DNA of 64,000 nt from Pseudomonas sp. R84 (GTDB lineage Bacteria > Pseudomonadota > Gammaproteobacteria > Pseudomonadales > Pseudomonadaceae), in contig NZ_CP019426.1 in the NCBI RefSeq assembly GCF_009834515.1, forward strand, positions 1,415,501 to 1,479,500. Reading direction: 5' to 3'. Each line of letters opens with the position of its first letter. Position 1 is the first letter of the stretch. Shown one piece after another: positions 1-7,995 of this stretch. Under the pieces are notes generated by a model. The model was not told where the DNA came from, made no database searches, and saw nothing but the letters and a program-made list of their open reading frames with translations. The position numbers and the translations under genes were made by a program.

Positions 1-1143
1 TACAAAGGTGCGGTGCAGAGATCAGCCGATCCGGCTGGCGGCAGTCCTCAGCAAAGCTGGAACGCTTACGACGCCAGTAGAAACCGTTTGGCGACAGCGG
101 TCGCTCCGGATGCGCAAACGCTGGACTCCCTCACCAATACATTGAACTGGGCGGCGGAGAAGGCCGAGGCAAACCCGAAAGTCGCTACGTCTCTGACTAT
201 TGCGGCGGCGGGGCTTACGGCGTTTGTGGGGGCGTTGCTGGCAAAGGCCGCTGATAATTTCGTTGGCAAGCTTGTGAAGGGCATCGCAACGAAACTGCCG
301 AAGGGACTTGGCAAATGGATTGCGGATATCGATGTTGCCGGCGATAGCGGTAAGCCCGTTGAAAACTCGCCATTTGATGAGCCAAACCCAAAAAAGCCTA
401 CCCAGAGAAAGGGTGGAGGCCTGAAACCACGCAGGGTGAGCCTCGGTTCTTTGACCCAGCGAAAGAGCCATCAACCACTGATTGGTTCCGGCAGCTCTGC
501 AGCTCGCAATCCTCTCATTCGTCAGCCCTCAGCGTGGCCCGCAAGCATGACGGCATTCTCCGGCTCATCGGGCGCCAGCCCAATGCACGCCGCGCCGCTG
601 TCCGACTCCTACGCCAAGGCCGGCGCGCTGCTGGCCAAAAAAGCGCCGCCGCTGCGCCTGCTCAGCGCAGGATATGAACTGGTCAATGGTGTGATGCACG
701 GGGACACGCGTTCAGTGGTGTCATCCGGTGCTTCGTTGGCCGGGTCTTCAGCGGGCGCCGCTGTCGGTGCCGCGCTTGGCACGCTGATTCTGCCTGGCGT
801 GGGTACTGCAATTGGCGGGTGGCTCGGAAGCATGGCGGGGGGAGCCATCGGTGAGTCGCTGGGCGACAAGCTGGGGACCCAAGTCGATCGTCTTGACGCG
901 CCAGCTCAGGTCAGCAAGGACCTGATCGCGACCTCGGCGACCTCCGCGATCCCGGCCACCACAGCCGCCAGCCAGCCTGTCACGTTCAACTCAACGATTC
1001 AGATCAATGGCCAGGATCTGGCCAGCGCCCAGGCGCTCGCCAATCTGGTGGTACAAACAACCATGGGGCAGTTGGGTCAAATCATGCCAACCAATCTCCT
1101 CGCCACCCGCCGTGACGCAGCCCTGACCGATGGAGTCGCCTGA
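1..1143 (+). CDS. Tail tape measure protein, C-terminal part (P2-type tail), truncated by window edge
   Basis: The frame is already open at base 1 (codons for Y-K-G-A-V precede the first internal Met at 13), so only about the last 380 residues are present. Tape measure proteins fill the tail tube and set its length. Support is indirect but good: Ala/Gly/Ser-rich low-complexity sequence, a glycine-zipper-like hydrophobic stretch encoded near 730-880, and the following genes in exact P2 order (U, X, D). The stop TGA overlaps the next ATG (TGATG at 1141-1145), as expected for a translationally coupled tail operon. Family assignment is inferred mainly from context; the length of the whole protein cannot be judged here. 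Confidence 0.8.
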   Translation, partial: YKGAVQRSADPAGGSPQQSWNAYDASRNRLATAVAPDAQTLDSLTNTLNWAAEKAEANPKVATSLTIAAAGLTAFVGALLAKAADNFVGKLVKGIATKLPKGLGKWIADIDVAGDSGKPVENSPFDEPNPKKPTQRKGGGLKPRRVSLGSLTQRKSHQPLIGSGSSAARNPLIRQPSAWPASMTAFSGSSGASPMHAAPLSDSYAKAGALLAKKAPPLRLLSAGYELVNGVMHGDTRSVVSSGASLAGSSAGAAVGAALGTLILPGVGTAIGGWLGSMAGGAIGESLGDKLGTQVDRLDAPAQVSKDLIATSATSAIPATTAASQPVTFNSTIQINGQDLASAQALANLVVQTTMGQLGQIMPTNLLATRRDAALTDGVA

Positions 1144-1526
1144 TGAAACAACAAATGGCATTAGGCAGCTTCATCTTCGGCCTGTCGCGCCAATTTGCGT
1201 ACCACACGTTGTTGCGCAAGTCCGATGGCGGCTGGAGCGAAATACAGATTCTCACCAGCAAACCGAAATCCAGCCAGACCGGCCAGAAGTCGGAAACCCT
1301 GACCATCACCGGCAAATCGATGTACGCCGTGGCCATGGATCGGCTCGATGAATTGCGCGCCTTGCAGGCACTGCGCATACCGCTGCCATTGATTGACGGC
1401 ATCGGTCGCAACTGGGGTCTGTGGCGGATCAACAACGTTCAGGAAACCCAAAGCCAGATCATCGATGACGGTACGGCGATGGTGGTCGATTGGGTTATTG
1501 AATTGGCGGAGTTCAACAATGCGTAA
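1143..1526 (+). CDS. Phage tail protein, P2 gpU-like
   Basis: A 127-residue protein resembling P2 GpU, a tail completion/terminator component. Recognisable features are the N-terminal MALGSFIFGL segment, a central GxSMYAVAMDRLDELR region and a C-terminal W-x-I-x-E-L stretch typical of the family. It starts on the ATG that overlaps the tape measure stop and ends inside the start region of the gpX-like gene (8-nt overlap). Position between tape measure and gpX/gpD matches P2-like tails and Pseudomonas R-type tailocins. The rest of this module (sheath, tube, baseplate) must lie left of the window. Confidence 0.88.
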   Translation: MKQQMALGSFIFGLSRQFAYHTLLRKSDGGWSEIQILTSKPKSSQTGQKSETLTITGKSMYAVAMDRLDELRALQALRIPLPLIDGIGRNWGLWRINNVQETQSQIIDDGTAMVVDWVIELAEFNNA

Positions 1527-1731
1527 GGTTCGAAGTGTGGCCGGTGATTCGGTGAATCTGCTGCTCTACCGCGAAACCGGGCGCAGCGATGATGCCGCTG
1601 AAGAAGCCCTGTGGAAACTCAACCCGACCCTGGCTGAACACGGCCCGGTTCTGCCCGCTGGTATCTGGGTCGTGCTGCCTGAACTCGACAGCAAACCCGC
1701 CGCGATCAAAGCGCTCACGGCTTGGGATTAA
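1519..1731 (+). CDS. Tail protein X (P2 gpX-like, LysM-like fold)
   Basis: A 70-residue protein starting MRKVRSVAGD. A longer frame is open upstream from 1393, but the ATG at 1519 overlapping the end of the U-like gene gives the usual gpX length and start. The N-terminal half (residues about 5-50) has the LysM-like pattern of gpX: V-x-S-V-A-G-D-S-V-N-L-L, then a helix rich in A/E, then N-P-x-L. The C-terminus has the common L-P-x-G-x-x-V-x-L-P motif. In P2-like tails X sits with D at the baseplate hub. An AGGAGG-like sequence lies in the 9-nt gap before the next gene. Confidence 0.88.
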   Translation: MRKVRSVAGDSVNLLLYRETGRSDDAAEEALWKLNPTLAEHGPVLPAGIWVVLPELDSKPAAIKALTAWD

Positions 1732-1740
1732 GGAGGTTGT

Positions 1741-2772
1741 ATGGCATTGGGTTTTACCCCGGTCGTGCAGATTTATGGCGCAAACGCGGATCTGCTCAAC
1801 CAGCGTCTGATCAGTTGGGAACACATTGATGCAGCCGGTATCGAGTCGGATCAACTGACCCTGACCATTGATCTGGAAGGCCTCGAAGGGCTGCCAAATC
1901 TGGGCGGGAAAATCGGCCTGCTGGTGGGTTACCTGGAAATGGAAGAGATGGTCGACAAGGGCCAGTTCAAAGTCACTCGCCTGACACCGACGCTGTTTCC
2001 GTTGCGCCTGACCCTGGTGGCCACTGCAGCGCCTTTCAGCAAGGATGACGAGACCGGCTTCAAGCAGCGTCGCACCGCCAGTCATGGACCGACGACGCTC
2101 GGTCAACTGTTTAGCAAACTGGTGTCGCAACACGGATTTTCATCGCGTGTCGCTGCGGACGTGTCGATGATCAAGATCGCCCACGTCGACCAGTCCAATG
2201 AAACTGACATGGGCTTTCTGACGCGGCTGGCAAAGAAGTACAACCTGGTCGCCAAACCTTATGGCGATGCGTATGTGCTGGCGCGGCCCGGGCAGATCAA
2301 ATCAATCTCGGGCCAGAAACTGCAGGAAGTGACGTTGTCGGTCACCCACAACAATCGTCCCGGCGATCACGCCTTCATCAGCGCCACGCTGGAAGAGGCC
2401 GCCCGCGAACAGGCCAAGGGCTGCAAGACCTGTTTTGTCGATGCGGCGACAGGCGTGTTGCGCTGGGTCGAAACCGGGCTTGCGCCGTTCAAGACCATCC
2501 GCCAGAAGCAACCCAACGAAGCGGATGCCATCGCCGTCGGCGAGGGCGAAGTGCGCAAAATGCTCCGACAAAAGTTCAAGGTGAAGATCACCTGCCCCGG
2601 CGACCCACGGCTGGCGGCTGAAGGCCTGGTGCTGCTCGATGACACCTGGCCGGACTTCATGCGCGGGCGCTGGTCGATCGACAAGGTCACCGCCAGTGGC
2701 AATCGCGAGAACAGCTATCGCTGCCTGATCGATGCCAGCGGCCTCGATCCAAAGGCTGAATCCAAAGACTGA
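1741..2772 (+). CDS. Late control protein D / baseplate hub (P2 gpD-like)
   Basis: A 343-residue protein of the P2 gpD/phage late control D family, structurally a gp27-like hub at the centre of the baseplate. Visible features are the N-terminal F-x-P-V-V-Q-I-Y-G-A-N-A-D strand, the two barrel-like halves, and the R-x-A-x-x-H-G-P-T-T-L family segment near residues 110-120. It starts after AAGGAGG at 1731-1737. It is the last gene of the first tail module: no lysis, fibre or chaperone gene follows before a new tail operon starts at 2915, only a REPIN. Confidence 0.9.
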   Translation: MALGFTPVVQIYGANADLLNQRLISWEHIDAAGIESDQLTLTIDLEGLEGLPNLGGKIGLLVGYLEMEEMVDKGQFKVTRLTPTLFPLRLTLVATAAPFSKDDETGFKQRRTASHGPTTLGQLFSKLVSQHGFSSRVAADVSMIKIAHVDQSNETDMGFLTRLAKKYNLVAKPYGDAYVLARPGQIKSISGQKLQEVTLSVTHNNRPGDHAFISATLEEAAREQAKGCKTCFVDAATGVLRWVETGLAPFKTIRQKQPNEADAIAVGEGEVRKMLRQKFKVKITCPGDPRLAAEGLVLLDDTWPDFMRGRWSIDKVTASGNRENSYRCLIDASGLDPKAESKD

Positions 2773-2785
2773 CGACACATCTCCA

Positions 2786-2875
2786 TGTGGGAGCGAGCCT
2801 GCTCGCGAAGAGGCCGGAACATCCAACATTGAAAGCGACTGAGACACCGCTTTCGCGAGCAGGCTCGCTCCCACA
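2786..2875. repeat. REPIN (REP doublet, GTGGGAGCGAGCCTGC arms)
   Basis: Inverted pair of REP sequences: TGTGGGAGCGAGCCTGCTCG on the left, its complement on the right, with about 40 nt of variable spacer. It fills most of the 142-nt gap between the two tail modules. The same arms recur at 10281, 28850, 29775, 36601 and 39822. The fold could act as a weak terminator or mRNA stabiliser between the modules. Confidence 0.9.
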
Positions 2876-2914
2876 TTGGGTCCTGCGCAATTCTCATCAT
2901 TCTGGAACACCCCC

Positions 2915-3499
2915 ATGAAGATCACCCCGATCCTCACGCAGTTGCGTGGGCAATGCCCTGGCCTTGCCAATCACATTTCGGTGGGTGTCGATCTGGCGTT
3001 GCTGCAAGGCAATGCCGATCTGCCGACACCCTCGGCCCATGTGCTGCCACTGGCCGACTTGGCGAGTGAAAGCACCACACAAAACCTCGCCACCCAACCG
3101 ATTCGCGACCGCTTCGAAATCGTCCTCGTGCTTGACGCCACCGACGCTACAAAAGCGCTGGATCTGTTGCACGACTTGCGTGCCGAACTGTGGCGCGCGG
3201 TGGTGGGGTTCAAGCCCGACAAAGACTACAGCGCCATCGTTTACGACGGCGGTGAACTGGTCTCGATCAACAGCAGCCGCGCCTTCTACCGGCTGCGTTT
3301 TTTTGCCGAGTTCCAGCTCGGCCGCAATCTGCCAAGTCAGCCTGCGGAGAGTTGGCACGAACGCGAACTGGACGGTTTGTCGTCCTTTACCGGGGCCACC
3401 GTGCGGGTCGATGCGATCGACCCGGCCGACCCCAACCTGAAACGCCCGGGCCCCGATGGGCGCGTGGAAATGACTTTCTCTGGAGACGTAACCCCATGA
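2915..3499 (+). CDS. Tail terminator-like protein (Mu-type tail module)
   Basis: A 194-residue protein. The frame is open from 2876, but ATG 2915 (MKITPILTQL) is preferred because the extra N-terminus would be translated REPIN-flanking sequence. The fold pattern resembles minor tail/terminator proteins of Mu-type phages (gp37 position): an N-terminal helix, a central block with F-E-I-V-L-V-L-D, then L-L-H-D-L-R-A-E-L-W-R-A and a strand pair ending in F-F-A-E-F-Q-L-G. It opens the second tail operon and is followed by an overlapping DUF2635 gene, as in Mu-like tails. Exact family name is uncertain. Confidence 0.72.
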   Translation: MKITPILTQLRGQCPGLANHISVGVDLALLQGNADLPTPSAHVLPLADLASESTTQNLATQPIRDRFEIVLVLDATDATKALDLLHDLRAELWRAVVGFKPDKDYSAIVYDGGELVSINSSRAFYRLRFFAEFQLGRNLPSQPAESWHERELDGLSSFTGATVRVDAIDPADPNLKRPGPDGRVEMTFSGDVTP

Positions 3500-3675
3500 G
3501 CAATCGCATCACCGTACTGCCGGCCGCCGGCCGTGTTGTACCTGACCCGGAGGCGGGCGATCTGCTGCCGGCCGAAGGCCGTGAAGTGCTGGACAGCGCC
3601 TGGTGGCGCCGACGTCTGGCCGACGGCGATATCACCCTCAAAACCGCACCAGCCAAACAAAAGGGAGCCAAATAA
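3496..3675 (+). CDS. DUF2635 small tail-operon protein (Mu gp38-like position)
   Basis: A 59-residue protein, M-S-N-R-I-T-V-L-P-A-A-G-R start. It carries the hallmark DUF2635 pattern: V-P-D-P-E-A-G-x-L-L-P-A-E-G-R-E-V followed by W-W-R-R-R-L-A-D-G-D-I. Function is unknown, but the family sits just upstream of the sheath gene in Mu-like phages and tailocins, as here. Its ATG overlaps the terminator-like gene by 4 nt (ATGA) and its TAA overlaps the sheath ATG by 1 nt (TAATG), so translation of the three genes is probably coupled. Confidence 0.88.
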   Translation: MSNRITVLPAAGRVVPDPEAGDLLPAEGREVLDSAWWRRRLADGDITLKTAPAKQKGAK

Positions 3676-5171
3676 TGGCGATCGGATTCAGCAACATCCC
3701 CGCGGACATTCGTGTGCCGCTGTTCTATGCCGAAATGGACAACTCGGCCGCCAATAGCGCGAGTTCGACCCTGCGTCGTTTGATCGTCGCTCAGGTCAAC
3801 GACAACATTGCCCCGACCGAAGTCGGCAAACTGGTTTTGGTCTCCAGCGTTGCGCTGGCCAAGAGCATCGGTGGTCAGGGCTCGATGCTCGCCTCGATGT
3901 ACGAGACCTTTCGCAAGGCTGACCCGATCGGTGAGATCTGGTGCCTGCCGCTGCACAACGCCGAAGGCGCGATCGCCAAAGGCGTGCTGACCCTGACTGG
4001 CACCGCCACTCAGGCTGGCGTGTTGAATCTGTATGTCGGCGGCGTGCGTGTGCAAGCCACTGTGGTCAACGGTGCCACCGCTGCGCAAGCGGCCACCGCC
4101 CTGGCGCAGAAAATCAACGCTACCGCCGACCTGCCGGTGAGCGCTGCGGCTGCCGAAGGTGTGGTGACCCTGAACGCCAAATGGACGGGCGACAGCGGTA
4201 ACGACATCAGCCTGCAATTCAATCGTCTGGGCAAGAGCAACGGCGAAGACACCCCGGCCGGCCTGACCACTGCGATCACCGCCATGACCGGCGGCGCCGG
4301 CGTGCCGGATCAGGTGGCGGCGATTGCCGCGTTGGGTGACGAGCCGTTCGAGTTCATCGCACTGCCATGGTCCGATCTGTCGACCCTCAACACCTGGCAA
4401 GCAGTGATGGATGACAGCACCGGTCGCTGGTCCTGGGCCAAGCAACTGTTCGGTCACGTCTACAGCGCCAAACGCGGAACTGTCGGCACTCTGGTTGCTG
4501 CCGGCCAGGCACGCAACGATCAGCACATGACCATTCAGGCGCTGGAACCGGGCGTTCCGCAACCGTTCTGGGTACAGGCTGCCGCACTGGCTGCACGGAC
4601 CGCCGTGTTCATCTCCGCCGACGCCAGCCGTCCGACGCAAAGCGGCAGCCTGCCGGGCGTTGATCCGGCACCGGCCAGCGAACGCTTCACCCTGACCGAG
4701 CGTCAGTCGCTGCTCAACTACGGCATCGCCACCGCGTATTACGAAGGCGGTTACGTGCGCATCCAGCGTTCGATCACTACCTACCAGAAGAACGCTTACG
4801 GCCAGGCCGACAACTCCTACCTGGACAGCGAAACCATGCACCAGTCGGCGTTCATCGTGCGCCGTCTGCAAAGCGTGATCACCAGCAAATACGGCCGGCA
4901 CAAACTGGCCTCCGACGGTACTCGTTTCGGTGCCGGCCAGCCAATCGTCACCCCGGCGACTATTCGCGGTGAGCTGATCGCCCAGTACGCCAAGCTCGAA
5001 CTGGAAGGCCACGTGGAGAACGCCGAGCTGTTCGCCGAGCACCTGATCGTCGAACGCGACGTGCAGGACCCGAGCCGCGTGAACGTGCTGTTCCCGCCGG
5101 ATTACATCAACGGTCTGCGCGTGTTCGCGCTGCTCAACCAATTCCGTCTGCAGTACGACGACGCGGCTTGA
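3675..5171 (+). CDS. Tail sheath protein (Mu gpL-like contractile sheath)
   Basis: A 498-residue contractile sheath subunit. Start is ATG 3675, overlapping the previous stop; an upstream Met at 3603 lies inside the DUF2635 gene and is rejected. Family signs: N-terminal I-P-A-D-I-R-V-P-L-F-Y-A-E-M-D-N-S, the conserved K-A-D-P-x-G-E-I-W-C-L-P segment near residue 80, a variable surface domain at about 95-220, and the sheath C-terminus with P-S-R-V-N-V-L-F-P-P-D-Y-I-N-G-L. The sheath contracts to drive the tube through the target envelope, so the particle encoded here is of the R-type (contractile) class. Confidence 0.95.
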   Translation: MAIGFSNIPADIRVPLFYAEMDNSAANSASSTLRRLIVAQVNDNIAPTEVGKLVLVSSVALAKSIGGQGSMLASMYETFRKADPIGEIWCLPLHNAEGAIAKGVLTLTGTATQAGVLNLYVGGVRVQATVVNGATAAQAATALAQKINATADLPVSAAAAEGVVTLNAKWTGDSGNDISLQFNRLGKSNGEDTPAGLTTAITAMTGGAGVPDQVAAIAALGDEPFEFIALPWSDLSTLNTWQAVMDDSTGRWSWAKQLFGHVYSAKRGTVGTLVAAGQARNDQHMTIQALEPGVPQPFWVQAAALAARTAVFISADASRPTQSGSLPGVDPAPASERFTLTERQSLLNYGIATAYYEGGYVRIQRSITTYQKNAYGQADNSYLDSETMHQSAFIVRRLQSVITSKYGRHKLASDGTRFGAGQPIVTPATIRGELIAQYAKLELEGHVENAELFAEHLIVERDVQDPSRVNVLFPPDYINGLRVFALLNQFRLQYDDAA

Positions 5172-5196
5172 TCCGCGCGTTTGACGGCAAGTTTTC

Positions 5197-5222
5197 AGCC
5201 CACCGCGCGTGGGCTTTTTTTT
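5197..5222 (+). terminator. Rho-independent terminator between sheath and tube
   Basis: Perfect 7-bp stem AGCCCAC / GTGGGCT with a 5-nt CGCGC loop, followed by eight T. It lies between the sheath stop and the tube ATG, inside what is otherwise one operon, so it probably attenuates rather than fully stops transcription. Confidence 0.85.
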
Positions 5223-5238
5223 GCAAGGGAGTAACACC

Positions 5239-5586
5239 ATGGGTCAACTGATTGCAGGTACCTGCTACGTCAAAGTCGACGGCGCACAACTGACCATCAA
5301 TGGCGGCTGCGAAGCCCCGCTGATGGCGGTCAAACGCGAAACCGTCGTACCGGGTTTCTACAAGGAAACCGACATCGCGCCGTCGTTCAAAGTGACCGCG
5401 CTGCACACAGCCGACTTCCCGCTGAAGAAGCTGATCGAAGGCACCGACATCACTGTCACCTGCGAATTCAGCAACGGCAAAGTCTACGTGCTGGCCGGCG
5501 CGTACCTGGTCGAAGAGCCAGTCTCCAAAGGCGATGACGCCACCATCGAACTGAAATTCGAAGGCATCAAGGGGACCTGGCAATGA
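5239..5586 (+). CDS. Tail tube protein (Mu gpM-like)
   Basis: A 115-residue major tail tube subunit. The frame is open from 5209, but ATG 5239 follows a good ribosome binding site (AAGGGAG at 5225-5231) and gives the family start MGQLIAGTCYVKVDG. Mu-type tube proteins have this N-terminal strand pair (G-x-x-Y-V-K-V-D-G), an E-x-x-V-P-G-F-Y-K-E family segment and a C-terminal I-E-L-K-F-E-G-x-x-G-x-W. Hexameric rings of this protein form the inner tube inside the sheath. Its stop overlaps the next gene's ATG by 4 nt. Confidence 0.92.
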   Translation: MGQLIAGTCYVKVDGAQLTINGGCEAPLMAVKRETVVPGFYKETDIAPSFKVTALHTADFPLKKLIEGTDITVTCEFSNGKVYVLAGAYLVEEPVSKGDDATIELKFEGIKGTWQ

Positions 5587-5879
5587 GCGGCGCCGTGAAG
5601 CTTCAGGTTGCGATCGAAGCTCACGGCGAGCCCCTGACCGAACTCGTCCTGCGCCGTCCGACGGTGCAGGAGGTGCGAGCGATCAAGGCGCTGCCGTACA
5701 AGATCGACAAGAGCGAAGAAGTCAGCCTCGACATGGACGTGGCGGCCAAATACATCGCCGTGTGCGCCGGCATTCCGCCGTCGTCGGTCAACCAGTTGGA
5801 TCTGGCTGACCTCAACGCGTTGAGCTGGGCCGTTGCGAGTTTTTTCATGAGTGCGGCGTCGGCGCCATCACCGACCTGA
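5583..5879 (+). CDS. Tail assembly chaperone, short (0-frame) form
   Basis: A 98-residue protein in the position of Mu gp41 / lambda gpG, between tube and tape measure. It fits the small tail assembly chaperone family (L-R-R-P-T-V-Q-E-V-R-A-I-K-A-L, then a helical domain ending in L-N-A-L-S-W-A-V-A-S-F-F). Such chaperones coat the tape measure protein before tube assembly. The last ten residues after A-S-F-F are read only when no frameshift happens. A slippery T-TTT-TTC at 5840-5846 allows a -1 shift into an E-like extension (see next entries), as in lambda G/GT and P2 E/E'. Confidence 0.85.
   Translation: MSGAVKLQVAIEAHGEPLTELVLRRPTVQEVRAIKALPYKIDKSEEVSLDMDVAAKYIAVCAGIPPSSVNQLDLADLNALSWAVASFFMSAASAPSPT
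5840..5846 (+). other. Candidate -1 programmed ribosomal frameshift site (T TTT TTC)
   Basis: In the 0 frame of the chaperone gene the codons are AGT TTT TTC, giving the canonical X-XXY-YYZ heptamer T_TTT_TTC. A -1 shift here moves ribosomes from a frame that stops at 5877-5879 into one that stays open to TGA 6008-6010. The product would be about 142 residues. Confidence 0.82.
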
Positions 5880-6010
5880 TTGCCGTCGCCTATGACCTGG
5901 CCTGGTTCTGGAAGGTTGACCCCGAACAGATGATGGCCAGGCCACTGGATGTGCTCCGCGAATCGCTGGAGCACGCGCAACGGATCAATGCGATGCAGCA
6001 GGTGCAGTGA
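5846..6010 (+). CDS. GpE-like C-terminal extension made by -1 frameshift (long chaperone form)
   Basis: This -1 frame stretch has no suitable start codon of its own but encodes 54 residues with a clear protein-like pattern: G-A-I-T-D-L-I-A-V-A-Y-D-L-A-W-F-W-K-V-D-P, then an amphipathic helix ending in H-A-Q-R-I-N-A-M. This resembles the P2 gpE family of tail proteins, which is the T-like partner in other tail chaperone pairs. Joined to the first 88 codons of the upstream gene it gives G-T type long chaperone. Its TGA overlaps the tape measure ATG (TGATG at 6008-6012), which supports it being translated. Frameshift efficiency cannot be judged from sequence. Confidence 0.8.
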   Translation, partial: HECGVGAITDLIAVAYDLAWFWKVDPEQMMARPLDVLRESLEHAQRINAMQQVQ

Positions 6011-7995
6011 TGGCGAATACAAATTTGAGCCTGATTCCGCAGACCTTTCCTGTCACGGTCAACATGCTCGTGGTGCTCAAGGGCGCCGAGAAGATGGAAG
6101 CCGAAATGAAAGGGCTGCGCGGCAAGGTCGCAGCATTCAAGAAAAGCATGGAGGACAGCGGCCTCGAGCCGCTGGACGTCGCCGGGTTCATTTCCGAAGG
6201 TGGCTTGCTCAAGCCGTTTCAGGACGGCATCAAGAAAGCCATCGAGGCGCAGGATGCGCTGGCAAAAAAGGTCATGGCGAACAAGGGCCTGAAACTGCCC
6301 AAAGTGGTGCAGGGGGAAACTTCGGCCAACCTGGCAAAGTTCAACGAAGCGCTGGACAAGATCTCGCTGAATATTGGCAACGCGTTGTTGCCAGCGGTGA
6401 ACGGCATCGTCACCGCAATCACCCCAGTGATTACTTCGATTGGCCAGTTTGTAGCGAACAATCCTTCTCTTGTTGAAGGGCTGGCGGCGGCAGCTATCGC
6501 ATTCACGGTGGTCACTGTGGGTGCGATGGGGCTGGTCGGTGTGTTGGGTATTCTGACCTCACCGATCGGTTTGATTGCCGCCGCGATTGCGGCGGCGGTG
6601 GCGGTCATCGTCATCGGCGCGCGCTTGATTACCAACAACTGGGGGGCGATCTCGGGCTTTTTCAGCCGCAACTGGCAGTCGATCAGCGATGCGACCCGTC
6701 GCGGCATCGACGACGTAAGCAAGGGCTGGGATGAGATGGTCGCGGACGCAAGGCAACGGTTCGACTCGATGAGTGCCACGGCTTCGCTGAAGTGGCAGGA
6801 AATGCGCGCTGATGCCATTACCGGTGCCAGCCGTCTTGCGGCGGGTGCGTCCGAAGGTCTGCATGCATTCGGCGCTTTCATCGAACAAACCTGGGATTCG
6901 GCTCGCACCTCCGTCGGCGCTTACTGGGACAGTGCAGCTGTCAGCACTGCGGCTGGATTGCAAAGCCTCAAGGCCCGGTTGTACACCTCGCCACTGGAAA
7001 AAATGACGGCGTTGTGGAACTCCGCCGATGAAGTCGTCAGCGGGTACTGGAATCGTACCTATGCGGCGACACAGGCCGGATGGGAGTCGGTCAAGTCAAC
7101 GTTCGACGGCACACTGACAGCCAGAATGTCAGGCGTATGGGATTCCGCACAAAGCGCGGTCTTCACGGCCATCGACGATATGGGCAACAGAGTTGCAACC
7201 GGTTGGTCGAGCATTACATCGCTGTTCGACGGCACGCTGGCAACCAACATGTCGACGGTCTGGGGTTCTGCGCAAAATACGGTTTTCGATGCGGTTGGCA
7301 GCATGCACAGCATTGCGGCGAGCGGTTGGGAGCAACTCAAATCGACGTTCTCCTGGTCTCCGACCGCTATGGTCGAAAGCGCCTGGCAACCCTTGGCACC
7401 GGTTTTTTCAGCGCTGTGGGACGTTCTCCGGGCGGGTGCCCAGCCATTGAAAAGCGAGTTTCAGAACTTGTTCGGCAACGCTCCCGTGGAAGCGGTCATG
7501 GCGAAGTGGAATGGCGTTACTGAATATTTCTCCGGTTTGTGGGCAACGCTGAACACAGACGCGCAATCGGTGAAAGCAACCTTGGGTGATCTGTTCAGTC
7601 AGTCGCCGTTGGAATCTATCCAGCAGAAGTGGCAGCCCGTTCTCGACTGGTTCAGTGATATGTGGACAAAACTCCAAGGTATTTTCGGACAAGTCAAAGA
7701 ACTGCTCGGTGGCAATTTCTCCGGGTTCTTCGCCACGATCACCGGCACCAGCGCTGCGGCGCCTGCCGGGGCGCAAGGAATGAGCAGCACGCTGCCACAA
7801 ACTTCCGGCGCACTGATCCAGCAAAGCGCGGCCAACAACCGCACGCAACTCGAAGGTGGCCTGACGGTGAGCTTCGTCAATGCACCGCCGGGGATGCGCA
7901 CCGATCAACCGCAAAGCAATCAACCGGGCCTGGCGCTGTCTTCGCGCATTGGCTACCGCTCGTTGTCGGCAGGAGGTTCCAATGAACTGGCGTGA
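6010..7995 (+). CDS. Tail tape measure protein (Mu-type tail)
   Basis: A 661-residue tape measure protein. ATG 6010, overlapping the frameshift-frame stop, is chosen over GTG 6007. N-terminus: coiled-coil-prone residues 1-100 (K-G-A-E-K-M-E-A-E-M-K-G-L-R). A long hydrophobic Ala/Val/Ile/Gly segment covers about residues 155-205, typical of tape measures that insert in membranes. From about residue 300 to 560 it holds five or more imperfect repeats of about 41 residues, each with a conserved W near the start and another W about 20 residues later. It sits after the chaperone pair and before the circularisation gene. The 3' end overlaps the next gene by 14 nt. Confidence 0.9.
   Translation: MANTNLSLIPQTFPVTVNMLVVLKGAEKMEAEMKGLRGKVAAFKKSMEDSGLEPLDVAGFISEGGLLKPFQDGIKKAIEAQDALAKKVMANKGLKLPKVVQGETSANLAKFNEALDKISLNIGNALLPAVNGIVTAITPVITSIGQFVANNPSLVEGLAAAAIAFTVVTVGAMGLVGVLGILTSPIGLIAAAIAAAVAVIVIGARLITNNWGAISGFFSRNWQSISDATRRGIDDVSKGWDEMVADARQRFDSMSATASLKWQEMRADAITGASRLAAGASEGLHAFGAFIEQTWDSARTSVGAYWDSAAVSTAAGLQSLKARLYTSPLEKMTALWNSADEVVSGYWNRTYAATQAGWESVKSTFDGTLTARMSGVWDSAQSAVFTAIDDMGNRVATGWSSITSLFDGTLATNMSTVWGSAQNTVFDAVGSMHSIAASGWEQLKSTFSWSPTAMVESAWQPLAPVFSALWDVLRAGAQPLKSEFQNLFGNAPVEAVMAKWNGVTEYFSGLWATLNTDAQSVKATLGDLFSQSPLESIQQKWQPVLDWFSDMWTKLQGIFGQVKELLGGNFSGFFATITGTSAAAPAGAQGMSSTLPQTSGALIQQSAANNRTQLEGGLTVSFVNAPPGMRTDQPQSNQPGLALSSRIGYRSLSAGGSNELA

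Noticed and set aside
3387..5240. 617-codon open frame on the minus strand
   Set aside because: Opposite the well-supported sheath gene; composition is that of an antisense shadow and no ribosome binding site was seen.
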